A DNA stretch of 45,450 nt from an uncultured Bacteroidota bacterium (GCA_903913315.1 CAIWKX010000002.1:1-45450), one strand, 5' to 3'. Numbered from the stretch's first letter, positions 7,473 through 16,620 are shown. The notes: a model not told the origin generated them from the sequence alone. Translations and numbers: made by a program.

Positions 7473-9575
7473 CTAATAAAATTCTAATCTGTTATCATCA
7501 ATTTTAGCATCTGATTTCAACGCTGGAAAAACTCTTCCTGAAGCTTGAGCAGCACCTGCTTTTAATTTAGTAACATACTCATCATATTTAGGCAATTTAG
7601 GGGCTTTAGTAACAGCTTTAGTCATTACTACATATACTCCAGAATTTCCTTCAATAGGGGCAGAAACTTTGTTAACAGCGGTTCCAAAAGCAGCACCTAC
7701 AACCTTAGGTTCAGCGCCTACACTAGGTAAAACAGCATTTTCAACTGATGCAGCAGGTACATTTTGAACTGTAGTTGCATTAGCTTTAGCAATAGCGTCT
7801 AATGATGAACCTTTCATTTTAGCCATTATTTTTTCAGCTTTCTTTTTGTTTTTGATAATTCCTTCAACAGAAGGTTTTGCATCTTCAACACTCATTAATC
7901 CTTTTTCATTGATTTTTTTCAATCGTGCAATGATGTTTCCAACATTTACAATCTCAAATCTTTTTACATCACCAACGTTAGTGTCCTTGGTATAAGCCCA
8001 TTTAATGATTTGTCTTTGATTTCCTGCTGTACCAAATGCCTCGTCCATTGCTTTAGCTTTGATGGCTGGATTTACCGTAAGTTTAGCTGCTTTTGCAACT
8101 GCAGCAAAATCTTTATTTTTATTAGCGTCCATTTCAAATTGAGTCGCTTTGGTATAAGTTTCATTTGAAGTAGCTTCCGATGGTTGAATTTTTTGAGCAA
8201 CGGTAGCCAAACGAATTGCATCTTGCTTATCAGTAACATTAATAATATGATAACCGAATTCGGTTTCAACTAAACCAATTTTTCCAACTGGGTTATTAAA
8301 TACAAAATCATTGAATGGTTTTACCATTTGACCAGGACCAAAATAGCCTAAATCTCCACCTTGTTGTGCAGAGGAATCATCAGAATTAGTTAGAGCTAAC
8401 ATCATGAAACTTCCAGGGTTTGCTTGAACTTGAGCCAATAACATATCAGCTTTAGCTTTAGCTTGTTCTTTGGTTCTTTTCTCTTTTTTGTTAGGTACTT
8501 TAGTTCCTTCCCAACTAATTAAAATATGACTTGCTTTAGCTTTAGCTCCAGCTTTTCTTCCCATAGCTTTAGAAAGACAGTAGTATTTACCATTAATATA
8601 AGGACCATAAATTTCGCCAGTAGGCAAATTAAATAATTTGTCAGCATGCTCTGCAGGCAAATCTTGTTTTGTTACATAAGTAGAATCGTAAGGTTTGTCT
8701 GAATTGGCTCCAACAAATTCAGCAATATTTGTAGCCGATTTAAAACTAGGTAAGGTATCATTCTTACTAGTTTCTTTATTATAAACAACACTTCCTGAAA
8801 GTAAACCATTGATTTTAGCTTTAATATCTTCTTCATCTTTTGCAGACGGTTTGTCTTCAATTAAAACGTATTCGATTTCACGAGTTTCATCCGATTTGAA
8901 TTTTTTCTCGTTTTTCTTCATGTAATCTAAAATATCAGCATCGCTAACTTTAATCTCACTATCTTTAATGGTAGAATATAAAACAGATACAAAGTCAAAA
9001 TTGATTTTATCAGCATCCAATTTATATTTGAATTTTCCATCAGCATTTGTAACATACATTCCAGCCTTAATCATAGTGCTGTAAATTTGAAATTTAGAGT
9101 TAACTTCTGCATCAGTCTGTCTGTCTTGAAAAGCTTTTGCTTGTTCAGGATTTGATTTAAAAAATTCTTTAAATTTTGCAAGATCAAATTTCCCTAATTG
9201 ATTTAAAAATTGTGGATTCTGACCAATATTAGGGTCTTTTTTGAAAACTTCAACAATATTATTTTCGCTTGTACGAATACCTGCTTTTTCAAATTGATTA
9301 GTAAATAATGCTAATGCAATTTCTTGATCCCAAATTTGATTAGCCGCTTGGGTTTGAGTCGTTGACTGCCCATTTTGACCGTTCTTCTCAGCATTCGCTA
9401 CTTTGATTCTAAATTGGTCAAATGAAACATCTTTACCATTGATACTACCAACGTTTTTTGATTGACTTCTCATTCCTTTTGTGAATAAATCTTGAACAAC
9501 AAAAGCTAATAAAGCAAATCCAATAGCAAGTAAAAGTAATCCGGAACGTTTTCTAATTTTTTGTAAAACTGCCAT
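7473..9575 (-). CDS. PpiD/SurA-like peptidylprolyl isomerase, membrane-anchored foldase
   Basis: A 700-residue protein. Basic N-terminus, then one membrane helix (about 12-29, LLLLAIGFALLAFVVQDLF), leaving the rest in the periplasm. A SurA_N-type region follows (about 40-180; begins GSINGKDVSFDQF). A PpiC/parvulin rotamase domain lies at about 342-450, with AKASHILISW, GGDLGYFGPGQMVKPFND and EFGYHIINV. A C-terminal chaperone-like region ends in DNRLEFY. It is expected to catalyse prolyl isomerisation and help fold outer-membrane and secreted proteins. It is the last gene of the coaX-lptC-CNNM run, separated from the CNNM gene by 109 bases and followed by a terminator at 7420. Length and layout fit the PpiD-like proteins of Flavobacteriia. 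Confidence 0.92.
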   Translation of the reverse strand: MAVLQKIRKRSGLLLLAIGFALLAFVVQDLFTKGMRSQSKNVGSINGKDVSFDQFRIKVANAEKNGQNGQSTTQTQAANQIWDQEIALALFTNQFEKAGIRTSENNIVEVFKKDPNIGQNPQFLNQLGKFDLAKFKEFFKSNPEQAKAFQDRQTDAEVNSKFQIYSTMIKAGMYVTNADGKFKYKLDADKINFDFVSVLYSTIKDSEIKVSDADILDYMKKNEKKFKSDETREIEYVLIEDKPSAKDEEDIKAKINGLLSGSVVYNKETSKNDTLPSFKSATNIAEFVGANSDKPYDSTYVTKQDLPAEHADKLFNLPTGEIYGPYINGKYYCLSKAMGRKAGAKAKASHILISWEGTKVPNKKEKRTKEQAKAKADMLLAQVQANPGSFMMLALTNSDDSSAQQGGDLGYFGPGQMVKPFNDFVFNNPVGKIGLVETEFGYHIINVTDKQDAIRLATVAQKIQPSEATSNETYTKATQFEMDANKNKDFAAVAKAAKLTVNPAIKAKAMDEAFGTAGNQRQIIKWAYTKDTNVGDVKRFEIVNVGNIIARLKKINEKGLMSVEDAKPSVEGIIKNKKKAEKIMAKMKGSSLDAIAKANATTVQNVPAASVENAVLPSVGAEPKVVGAAFGTAVNKVSAPIEGNSGVYVVMTKAVTKAPKLPKYDEYVTKLKAGAAQASGRVFPALKSDAKIDDNRLEFY

Positions 9576-9684
9576 TTCTATATATGTTAATTTTTTATTT
9601 CAGTTTGCGAAAATACAATTATCTATGAAATAATTATAGTTGTAGTGCTATAATTTACAATAAATAATTATTTTTTTTTTATTC

Positions 9685-10944
9685 TTAGTCAGAAATAGTC
9701 ATTTTAACCACTTCAATTTTAGTATTTGTGGCTTCTTCAATAACAAAATGAAAGTTGTCAATCAGAATTTGGTCGCCTTTTTGAGGAATTTCTTTTGAAG
9801 AATTGACTATAAATCCTCCAAGGGTTCCATAAGAATCATTTTCAGGAATGGCAAGTTTATATTCTTGATTAATATATTCCACATCCAAACGAGCTGAAAA
9901 AACATAAGTATTTTCGTTAAGTTTTTGTTCTATTAATTCTTCATCTCCATCATGCTCATCTTCAATTTCTCCAAAAAGTTCTTCAATTATATCTTCAATT
10001 GTAATTATTCCAGCAGTGCCACCATATTCATCTAAAACAACTGCAATGCTTTTTCTTTTTTTAGTAAGTAAATTTAACCCATCTTTAATAAAAATTGTTT
10101 CGGGAATAAATTCAACAGGAATTAAAATTGATTTAATGCTTTTAGGTTTTTTAAACAATTCAAAAGAATGCACATAGCCCACAATATCATCTATAGAATT
10201 TTGATAAACTATAATTTTTGAATAGCCTGTAGTAATAAATAATTCTTTTATTTCTGATATAGAATCATAGATATCGACTGCTACTAGCTCAGTTCTTGGA
10301 GTCATTATATCTCTTGCTTTTACTCCTGAAAATTCTAATGCATTTTGAAATATTTGAATTTCTGAATCAACTTCTTCATGGTCTTGAACAGAGCTCATTT
10401 GTTCATTTATATAATTCCCTAATTCCACTTTACTGAAAAAAGAGGGCACATAATCGCCTTCTGTGTTAAAGAATTTTTTTAAAATAAAATCGGAAATCCA
10501 AATAACAAAAGTTGATATATAGTTGAAAGAGATGTAAAAAATATAACTTGGAACAGCAAAAAACTTCATCAAACTATTTGAATACACTTGAAAAAAAACT
10601 TTAGGTAAAAATTCAGATGTTAGTAAAACAATTAATGTAGAAATTATAGTTTGAAGTAATAAACTAGCAAAATTTGATAAATGAAAAGGAAATGATTGTA
10701 TCCATTTCATTAATATATCCCCCATATAAAATCCATAAACAACCATAGAAACATTATTCCCTACAAGCATTGTTGCAATGAATTTTGATGGTTTTTCGGT
10801 AAGTTTAGTTAATATATTAGAAAGAAAATTATCTTGTTTTTTTTCAATTTCAAGATAAATTTTATTGGAAGAAACAAAGGCTATTTCCATTCCAGAGAAG
10901 AAAGCGCAAAGAAGTAAACATACTATGATTACAGCTACTTCCAT
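9685..10944 (-). CDS. CNNM/CorC (HlyC-type) transmembrane CBS-domain protein
   Basis: A 419-residue inner-membrane protein. Four hydrophobic segments in the first 160 residues form the CNNM (DUF21) domain, starting VAVIIVCLLLCAFFSGMEIAFVSS. A CBS pair follows at about 205-325 (VKARDIMTPRTELVAVDI, then VVLDEYGGTAGIITIEDIIE). A CorC_HlyC transporter-associated domain makes up the C-terminal 80 residues (YGTLGGFIVN). The family is linked to Mg2+ or other divalent cation efflux. Its start overlaps the stop of the small membrane protein upstream by one base (TAATG), so the two are translationally coupled. GldE belongs to the same superfamily, but no gldD or ssb neighbours are present here, so I do not use that name. 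Confidence 0.92.
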   Translation of the reverse strand: MEVAVIIVCLLLCAFFSGMEIAFVSSNKIYLEIEKKQDNFLSNILTKLTEKPSKFIATMLVGNNVSMVVYGFYMGDILMKWIQSFPFHLSNFASLLLQTIISTLIVLLTSEFLPKVFFQVYSNSLMKFFAVPSYIFYISFNYISTFVIWISDFILKKFFNTEGDYVPSFFSKVELGNYINEQMSSVQDHEEVDSEIQIFQNALEFSGVKARDIMTPRTELVAVDIYDSISEIKELFITTGYSKIIVYQNSIDDIVGYVHSFELFKKPKSIKSILIPVEFIPETIFIKDGLNLLTKKRKSIAVVLDEYGGTAGIITIEDIIEELFGEIEDEHDGDEELIEQKLNENTYVFSARLDVEYINQEYKLAIPENDSYGTLGGFIVNSSKEIPQKGDQILIDNFHFVIEEATNTKIEVVKMTISD

Positions 10945-11150
10945 TAAGATTGTTTTGTTTTGTTTTGTTTATCTCTTTCTTCAAATTTTCTAGCAAATTT
11001 ACTTCTAAAGAAGAAAGTGAAAAATGCTAATCCTGCAAGAATAACACTTAACCATGGCTTATCAACATCATGCCATTTAGAAGCGGCATCATATACCATA
11101 ACGAATCCTATAAGTAAATAAATGTATTTTGTAATTTTGAGATAATTCAT
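10944..11150 (-). CDS. Small two-helix membrane protein
   Basis: About 68 residues from the ATG at 11150 (MNYLKITKYIYLLIGFVMVY...). A longer frame exists, but it would start on a TTG inside the end of lptC, so the ATG four bases after the lptC stop is preferred. Two hydrophobic helices (about 8-21 and 33-46) are joined by a short loop with DAASKWHDVDKPW, and a basic tail ends in KQNKTKQS. Both ends are probably cytoplasmic. No family function is known to me. It is locked between lptC and the CNNM gene with a 1-base overlap on the downstream side, so it belongs to the same transcript and may be an accessory to either neighbour. Confidence 0.8.
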   Translation of the reverse strand: MNYLKITKYIYLLIGFVMVYDAASKWHDVDKPWLSVILAGLAFFTFFFRSKFARKFEERDKQNKTKQS

Positions 11151-11154
11151 ATTG

Positions 11155-11706
11155 TTATTGTTTTTCAATTTCTCCTGAAACCGCTTGAGAATTGATGATT
11201 TTAAAATCTTTACTAAAATCTACTCCTTCTCCATAAGAGACTCCTTTTGGGTCTGTAAATTTATATCTTTTTTCTGTGTAAAACCATTCGTTTTTTTGAT
11301 CAAAATACAATTGTTCTGTTTCAAATACTTGGCCGGTTTCATTTGTGATTTTTACATTGCCTTGCAAATCTATTAAATCAGTATTCTTAAAGGTGACTGC
11401 ATATTTTGAATTCACAAACGTTTTTTTTCCGTGTTCATCATACAAGGTTACATTCACTCCTTTTGGAAATTCAGTGAAGGGAAATTCAACACTTGCATAG
11501 TCAAGCATTTTTGAGCTAATTAAAACTGATTTTATTTTACCAGAATCGGTATATTTTATGTTGATGGAATCTGCCTCTCCACTAGGAGTAAATTCTGCGA
11601 AAGTTGATTTTTGAACTTCTTTAAAATTATCTTTACATGAAAACATCAAAAGAACGGCAAAAGCTGTTGATAAAAAAACTGATATTTTTCTTTTTGTTGA
11701 AATCAT
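11155..11706 (-). CDS. lptC: LptC, periplasmic component of the LPS export ABC system
   Basis: A 183-residue protein. The signal is lipoprotein-like, with the lipobox MFSC placing the lipidated cysteine at residue 24. The body is a beta-jellyroll of LptC/OstA type: repeated short strands such as ADSINIKYTDSGKIKSVLIS, DLQGNVKITNETGQVFETEQLYFD, WFYTEKRYKF and GVSYGEGVDF, which match the YxxxG-type LptC/OstA repeats. In this family the protein takes LPS from LptFG and hands it to LptA in the periplasm. It starts 4 bases after the stop of the TPR-like gene and is coupled to the small membrane protein downstream. Confidence 0.88.
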   Translation of the reverse strand: MISTKRKISVFLSTAFAVLLMFSCKDNFKEVQKSTFAEFTPSGEADSINIKYTDSGKIKSVLISSKMLDYASVEFPFTEFPKGVNVTLYDEHGKKTFVNSKYAVTFKNTDLIDLQGNVKITNETGQVFETEQLYFDQKNEWFYTEKRYKFTDPKGVSYGEGVDFSKDFKIINSQAVSGEIEKQ

Positions 11707-11710
11707 TAGT

Positions 11711-12958
11711 TTAAAAATGAACAGTTTGATCTATCCAACAACCCAAATGAACAGATTTCAGTTTGTTTTTTGAATCAAAAGTCACATTTTTCAAATACTC
11801 TTTTGACATGTTTTCGGCTGTAGTTTTATATCTTGGTTCAATTTTAATAGCTTTTAAGGCAGTATCCGACGCTAATTTGTAAATTGCTTTTTTTTCTGTT
11901 TCATTGGTAGCACATTCTGAAATACTATTTGCATATAAATTTGCTAAAAAAATATAATATTTACCATTTGAAGGATTATTTTCTATGGCTGTAAGTATCA
12001 TCTGTTTTGACTTTGATTTATTTGAACTTGCCAATATAGATGCAGCAGTATAAGAGGTTGTGGCTTTTTGTAATTTGTCAGTAGCTAAAGATACTGACTC
12101 TTTAAAAAAATCAATTGACTTATCTTGATTTCCAGTATTCAAATAATAAGTTGCAAGATAGTAAGCTGACTTAGCTGATGGTTTTATTTTGTGAAGTTCT
12201 AAAGCAATAGTTTCAAAGATAGGTTTGTTGCCACATTTAACAGAAAGAGATTTGGCAGTAACGGATAACCAATTCGCATCCGATTTATTATTTTCAAAGT
12301 TTTTTTGAGCATAAGGTATTAAGTTGTCGCAAACCAAAATATCTTGCATATATGAATCTATTCCAGAAGCAACTCTTCCATATTCACTTGCTTTTGCTGT
12401 AAATTTTTGGCTATTTATTTCAATTAATGAATTTAAAGAAGTATATTTATTCAGTAGTTTTTCAATAGTAATTGACGATTTATCCGACTTATATTTTTCA
12501 AAATACATTTCAAAAAAAACCAATAATCCTTGAGGATTAGAGAATGATGTTTTTTGTTTATCAAATGCTTGATCTAAATAGTTAAATATTTCATCATTTG
12601 TTCCAGCTTTGTTATCATATAAAGACATGGCTCTTTTTTCAAGGTTTCCATTTTTATTTTCTGGAAAATTCTTGTCGTATTGGTCATATAACTTAATAAG
12701 CTCACGAACTTCTTTTTCTTTGTCTTTAGCGGCTGCAATTTCGATATTATATTGCAAAACATTACTTCCTAATAAGTATTCTTTTTCACTAAAAGAAGGG
12801 CATGAAAAATTAATATCCTTCCATGTTTCATTAGCTTTTTTAAAATCTTTATCGGTAATAAATTGACTTAATTGCTTTTCTTTTTCTGCACAATTGTTCA
12901 CTTGCGCTTTTGCAAATAAAGTACAAAAGATAACTAACAGAACAAATTTAGTTTTCAT
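11711..12958 (-). CDS. TPR-like periplasmic protein
   Basis: A 415-residue protein with a signal peptide (MKTKFVLLVIFCTLFAKAQ). It is alpha-helical throughout, with TPR-like pairs clearest at about 255-395 (SAYYLATYYLNTGNQDKSID, GKYYIFLANLYANS). It has several cysteines and ends LGCWIDQTVHF. The 425-residue protein at 15314-16591 has the same start (C near residue 20), the same helix spacing, the same YYxFLANLYA/YLYLAQLYA segment and the ending ACWINES, so the two are paralogues. It lies 18 bases after the outer-membrane protein gene and 4 bases before lptC. The context suggests envelope assembly or scaffolding, without a specific function. Confidence 0.85.
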   Translation of the reverse strand: MKTKFVLLVIFCTLFAKAQVNNCAEKEKQLSQFITDKDFKKANETWKDINFSCPSFSEKEYLLGSNVLQYNIEIAAAKDKEKEVRELIKLYDQYDKNFPENKNGNLEKRAMSLYDNKAGTNDEIFNYLDQAFDKQKTSFSNPQGLLVFFEMYFEKYKSDKSSITIEKLLNKYTSLNSLIEINSQKFTAKASEYGRVASGIDSYMQDILVCDNLIPYAQKNFENNKSDANWLSVTAKSLSVKCGNKPIFETIALELHKIKPSAKSAYYLATYYLNTGNQDKSIDFFKESVSLATDKLQKATTSYTAASILASSNKSKSKQMILTAIENNPSNGKYYIFLANLYANSISECATNETEKKAIYKLASDTALKAIKIEPRYKTTAENMSKEYLKNVTFDSKNKLKSVHLGCWIDQTVHF

Positions 12959-12976
12959 ACCAATAAAAAATTAAAG

Positions 12977-14251
12977 TTAGTTATATTTTCTTTTCACAAA
13001 CCATTGATCATTAAATGAAAGACCGACACTAAAATTAAAGTAATTTTCTTTAACCAAACCTGCAGTGGTTGTTCCTCTATTCCCTAATTCAAGACCTAGA
13101 TTTATATTTGAAAATGTTCCTTTTAAAGGCATTCCGAGACCAAGAGTAATAGCCGAATCTTTAATAGATTGATCATTAATTATTAATCCAGTATTTTCAT
13201 ATCTAAAACCTCCTCGATAGACTACTTTATCAAAATAGTTATTATAGGATTTGTAATTTGGAATATAATACCCGCCGACACTATATTTAGTTGCATTCCC
13301 GAAAGAGACATTAGTGATGTCATTAAAACGGTTTCCAAAAGTACTTGTTCCTTGGTGAGTTATTTCAGAACCAACAACCCATTTTTTAGTATCTCCTATA
13401 CCGAATCCGAAAGTGAATTTTGAAGGTAATTTTAATATTGTATTATCTACAGTAACATCTACAACATCTCCAACAGCAACATCATTGGATCCCGATGTAG
13501 CTTGAACCAAAGCTAGATTTCTCCCATTACTTAACATTAAATTTGCCATTGGAGTATAGGTAGCACTAGAAAATATTGTAATATTTTTATTTAGTTTGGA
13601 ATGAAATGAAATTCCTGTATTAAAATTAACTCCTCTCGCTTCAGAAGTATTAACTTCTCTAGTTCCATATTGAATTTGATTACCATCAGCATCAAAACGC
13701 AGCGATATATTTTTCGTATTTATTTTTCCAAAATTGTATTGGGCATCTGCACCAAGGCTTAAATTTTTAGTAATTTGATAACCAAAACCCACAAAAACTT
13801 TATTCAGTCCGCCATCACCTTTATAATAGTTGTCAGTTCTTATTCCATTAACATCAGTTGCGGAACTTCCAACATTATATCCTACTGAAGAATAAGGAAC
13901 CAATCCAAATCCTACCCCAATTTTTTTTAATGGCAAACCAAGAGCTAAATAATCAAGAGTAGTTCTATTTGCTTTGTCGCTTTGAGAATCGGTACTAAGT
14001 TTATCAACAGAAACATTCCCTCCTAAAGCAAAGCTTGTTAGCTTTAAACTAGAATACATCGCTGGATTCATTATGTTTAGGTGAATACTGTCAGGTAAAA
14101 CTGACATCCCTCCCATAGAACGGTTTTCAACCGTTCCTTTAAATCTAACGTCACCTATTCCGTAAAACGAGTAAGGAGAAGATGTGCCTTCTTGTGCAAA
14201 TGAAACTAGTGATAAAAGTAAACTAATACTTACTATAATTTTTTTAATCAT
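12977..14251 (-). CDS. Outer-membrane beta-barrel-like protein
   Basis: A 424-residue protein. The signal peptide (MIKKIIVSISLLLSLVSFAQ) is followed by EGTSSPYSFYGIGD, RSMGGMSV and NPAMYSSL, a start typical of FadL/PorV-like barrels in Bacteroidota. The rest consists of alternating amphipathic strands with many aromatic and glycine residues (GLVPYSSVGYNVGSS, GFGYQITKNLSLGADAQYNFG) and ends in an aromatic-containing strand, SVGLSFNDQWFVKRKYN. It is expected in the outer membrane; a transport substrate cannot be inferred. Its start overlaps the coaX stop by four bases (ATGA). Confidence 0.82.
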   Translation of the reverse strand: MIKKIIVSISLLLSLVSFAQEGTSSPYSFYGIGDVRFKGTVENRSMGGMSVLPDSIHLNIMNPAMYSSLKLTSFALGGNVSVDKLSTDSQSDKANRTTLDYLALGLPLKKIGVGFGLVPYSSVGYNVGSSATDVNGIRTDNYYKGDGGLNKVFVGFGYQITKNLSLGADAQYNFGKINTKNISLRFDADGNQIQYGTREVNTSEARGVNFNTGISFHSKLNKNITIFSSATYTPMANLMLSNGRNLALVQATSGSNDVAVGDVVDVTVDNTILKLPSKFTFGFGIGDTKKWVVGSEITHQGTSTFGNRFNDITNVSFGNATKYSVGGYYIPNYKSYNNYFDKVVYRGGFRYENTGLIINDQSIKDSAITLGLGMPLKGTFSNINLGLELGNRGTTTAGLVKENYFNFSVGLSFNDQWFVKRKYN

Positions 14252-14976
14252 TGTTGTTGGTATTGAAAAGTTCGGTTCAAACTTTCTAAAAGGAAATTTG
14301 AATTGGCAAATATGGTATTTTTTAATCGTTCAGCCAAAAAATCTGTGTCTCCACCCGTTAAAATTATGATAAAGTTATCATATATCTTTAAATTGGAGCT
14401 AATATAACCATCTATTTCCATTACAATGCCATTTATTATTCCTGAATGTATTGCTTGGTCTGTTGAATCTCCAATTAATTGTTTTGGAATTTGTTTTGTC
14501 AATAACGGTAATTTAGCGGTATAATTGTGCAAGGATTCATAACGTAATTTTAAGCCAGGTGAAATTGCTCCGCCAAGATAGTTGTTGTTTTTATCAATAA
14601 AATCGTAGGTGATGCAAGTACCTGCATCTATAATCAATCTATTTTTGTTGGGGAATTGCAATACCGCACCAGACGCTAATATCATTCGATCTACACCAAG
14701 AGTCTGTGGGGTAGTATATAAGTTTTTGAATGGGAACTTACTTGCGTTTGAAATAAATTCAATTCTTATTGTTGAAAATAATTCAAAGAAGTCTCCTTTG
14801 TTGAGTCTTCCGACTGATGAAACCACTATATTTTTAATATTTGGAAAATTAATTAAAATATTTTTTAAGGGGTTTTTCCAATCATTATATGTTACAGCTT
14901 CTTTTTTTGCTAATGTATTCTGTTCAAAAACAGCCCATTTGATTTGAGTATTTCCTGCATCGATGGCTAAAAGCAT
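14248..14976 (-). CDS. coaX: Type III pantothenate kinase
   Basis: A 242-residue protein. It phosphorylates pantothenate to 4'-phosphopantothenate, the first step of coenzyme A synthesis, in the cytoplasm. Type III signature motifs are visible: MLLAIDAGNTQIKWAVF at the N-terminus (Asp6 in the ASKHA phosphate-1 motif), GVDRMILASGA at about 94-104, IDAGTCITYDFI at about 117-128, GGAISPGLKLR and ILTGGD near 210. The length is normal for the family. It is the first gene of the long minus-strand operon ending with the PpiD-like gene, with a TAACTTTG box just upstream on the minus strand (14996-15003). Confidence 0.95.
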   Translation of the reverse strand: MLLAIDAGNTQIKWAVFEQNTLAKKEAVTYNDWKNPLKNILINFPNIKNIVVSSVGRLNKGDFFELFSTIRIEFISNASKFPFKNLYTTPQTLGVDRMILASGAVLQFPNKNRLIIDAGTCITYDFIDKNNNYLGGAISPGLKLRYESLHNYTAKLPLLTKQIPKQLIGDSTDQAIHSGIINGIVMEIDGYISSNLKIYDNFIIILTGGDTDFLAERLKNTIFANSNFLLESLNRTFQYQQQ

Positions 14977-14995
14977 AGTTGTTGATTTTGAATGG

Positions 14996-15003
14996 CAAAG
15001 TTA
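14996..15003 (-). promoter_or_regulatory. Candidate -7 box for coaX operon
   Basis: Minus-strand TAACTTTG fits TAnnTTTG and lies 20 bases before the coaX ATG. No clear TTTG sits 19 bp upstream on that strand. The leader would be very short. Confidence 0.4.
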
Positions 15004-15028
15004 CAAATAGATTTTTTTTAAAATTTGT

Positions 15029-15059
15029 TTTGGATAAATTAAAAATCATTCTATATTTG
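15029..15059 (+). promoter_or_regulatory. Promoter of tRNA-Phe
   Basis: TTTG (15029-15032), a 19-base spacer, then TATATTTG (15052-15059) match the Bacteroidota primary sigma consensus TTTG-N19-TAnnTTTG exactly. The tRNA starts 15 bases after the -7 box. Confidence 0.85.
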
Positions 15060-15074
15060 CACCCGCATTAGTGA

Positions 15075-15147
15075 GGTACCTTAGCTCAGATGGTAGAGCA
15101 ATGGACTGAAAATCCATGTGTCCCTGGTTCGATCCCTGGAGGTACCA
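15075..15147 (+). tRNA. tRNA-Phe (anticodon GAA)
   Basis: A 73-base cloverleaf. The acceptor stem GGTACCT/AGGTACC is perfect, the D-arm is GCTCAGATGGTAGAGC, the anticodon stem ATGGA/TCCAT carries the loop CTGAAAA with GAA at 15108-15110, and the T-arm is CCTGGTTCGATCCCTGG. The discriminator is A. The CCA end is not encoded and must be added. It has a near-ideal promoter (15029-15059) and terminator (15152-15178), so it is an independent unit. Confidence 0.97.
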
Positions 15148-15151
15148 CAAA

Positions 15152-15178
15152 ACCCGAATAGAAATATTCGGGTTTTTT
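15152..15178 (+). terminator. Terminator after tRNA-Phe
   Basis: The stem ACCCGAATA (15152-15160) / TATTCGGGT (15165-15173) has a GAAA tetraloop and is followed by TTTTT. It starts 5 bases after the tRNA end. Confidence 0.9.
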
Positions 15179-15313
15179 GTTTTATTTTTTTTAGAACCAC
15201 AATCTTTTATTATTTGTTACTTATTAATTATTATAAAAATTAATTTGAAATGGATTTTTTATCTGTTTTGAATAAAGACATTTACTACTTTTACAACAAC
15301 TAAATTTATTGGT

Positions 15314-16591
15314 ATGAAAGCTTTTTTTATGATTATCTTTTGTTTATTTTTAATTACTGGTACAGCTCAGAGTTTTGATTGTAAACAAAAAATAGCCGAA
15401 TATCAAAGTTTGTTTGAGGCAAAAAAAATAGATAAATCGTATGAAATTTGGAGCGAAGTGCATAAAAAATGTCAAAAAGAGTATCAAAGGATATATGACG
15501 ATGGAGCAATTATTATTCAAAGTAAAATTAAGACTACCAAGTCATTAGTGGAAAAAGAACGTTTGGTGCGAGAGATTCTAAAAGGCTATGATGATGATTA
15601 TACATATTTTCCAAGTCATGCTATGGATTTTGAAGTTAAGAAGGCTATGATAATGTATTATAATACAGTGAAAGCGAAACAGCAGATGGAGGAAATCTTT
15701 ATTTTACTGGATAATGGTTTTACAAAGGCTTATAATGAAATTAAAGACGTCAATGCTATTAATCTTTATTTCAATTTGTATTTTGATAAATATAAAAGTA
15801 AGGATGTTACTGCTGAAAATCTTACTGAAAAATATTTCATGCTGAAAGATTTACTGAACCAACTAGAAATATCCTACCCTAATAATGAAAAAGCATATAG
15901 ATTAGTAAGCACTCGAATGGACAATTTGGCAAAAAATGCCTTGACTTGTAATGGAGTTAGTGATTATTATAAAAAGAATTACACTATTAATAAAGATAAT
16001 GTCAAATGGTTATTGGCTGCTATATCTAATATGCCTGTTAAATGTGCTTCAACACCTACTTTTTATATGCTAGTGGAAGCATTGTATAAAATTAATCGAA
16101 CATCTCAATCTGCTGGTTTTATGGGACAGGCTGCATTGAAGCAAAAAAAAGTGACTGATGCTATTACATATTATAATGAATCTGAATCTTTGGAACAGAA
16201 TCCGATTGAAAAGGCAAAACTAGATTATACTTATGCAACTCAAATAGCAATAAGCGATAAGCAAAAGGCAAGAGAATTTCTAAATAGAGCTTTGCAATTT
16301 GATCCTAAACTTGGAAAAGCTTATTTGTATTTGGCTCAACTTTATGCAGGGAGTACAAAAGAATGCAGCAGCAATAATTTTGAGAAAAAGGCTTTATATT
16401 ATCTAGCAGCAATGACTGCACAAAAGACTATTTTAATAGATCCAAAACTAAAACCACAAACCGATAAGATTGTAGAAAAATACATGAAACTTTCCTTTAC
16501 TCATAAGGATAAAGATTTAGATAACATGAAAGGTAAAGACTATACTGTTGCCTGTTGGATTAATGAATCGATTCTAGTTCCTAATAAATAA
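15314..16591 (+). CDS. TPR-like periplasmic protein, paralogue of the 11711-12958 gene
   Basis: A 425-residue protein with a signal peptide (MKAFFMIIFCLFLITGTAQ). It is all-helical, with TPR-like pairs strongest at about 260-395 (SAGFMGQAALKQKKVTDAI, KAYLYLAQLYAGSTKECSSN). It ends with DYTVACWINESILVPNK, matching the HLGCWIDQTVHF end of its paralogue on the other side of coaX. Both keep Cys residues at corresponding places (near residue 22, 219 and the final CW). It stands alone, with the tRNA upstream on the same strand and a convergent gene downstream. Function unknown; secretion to the periplasm is likely. Confidence 0.85.
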   Translation: MKAFFMIIFCLFLITGTAQSFDCKQKIAEYQSLFEAKKIDKSYEIWSEVHKKCQKEYQRIYDDGAIIIQSKIKTTKSLVEKERLVREILKGYDDDYTYFPSHAMDFEVKKAMIMYYNTVKAKQQMEEIFILLDNGFTKAYNEIKDVNAINLYFNLYFDKYKSKDVTAENLTEKYFMLKDLLNQLEISYPNNEKAYRLVSTRMDNLAKNALTCNGVSDYYKKNYTINKDNVKWLLAAISNMPVKCASTPTFYMLVEALYKINRTSQSAGFMGQAALKQKKVTDAITYYNESESLEQNPIEKAKLDYTYATQIAISDKQKAREFLNRALQFDPKLGKAYLYLAQLYAGSTKECSSNNFEKKALYYLAAMTAQKTILIDPKLKPQTDKIVEKYMKLSFTHKDKDLDNMKGKDYTVACWINESILVPNK

Positions 16592-16620
16592 ATTTTCAGT
16601 ATTAATTACTTAATAGTAAT

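Noticed and set aside
9685..10944. Naming the CNNM gene gldE
   Set aside because: The superfamily fits but the usual gldD neighbour is missing; the lptC and PpiD context points to the general CNNM protein.
10944..11168. Longer form of the small membrane protein
   Set aside because: It would start on TTG inside lptC and add only KNNNN; the ATG at 11150 is a better start.
14609..14947. 112-codon plus-strand frame inside coaX
   Set aside because: coaX motifs on the minus strand are unambiguous; the frame is antisense.
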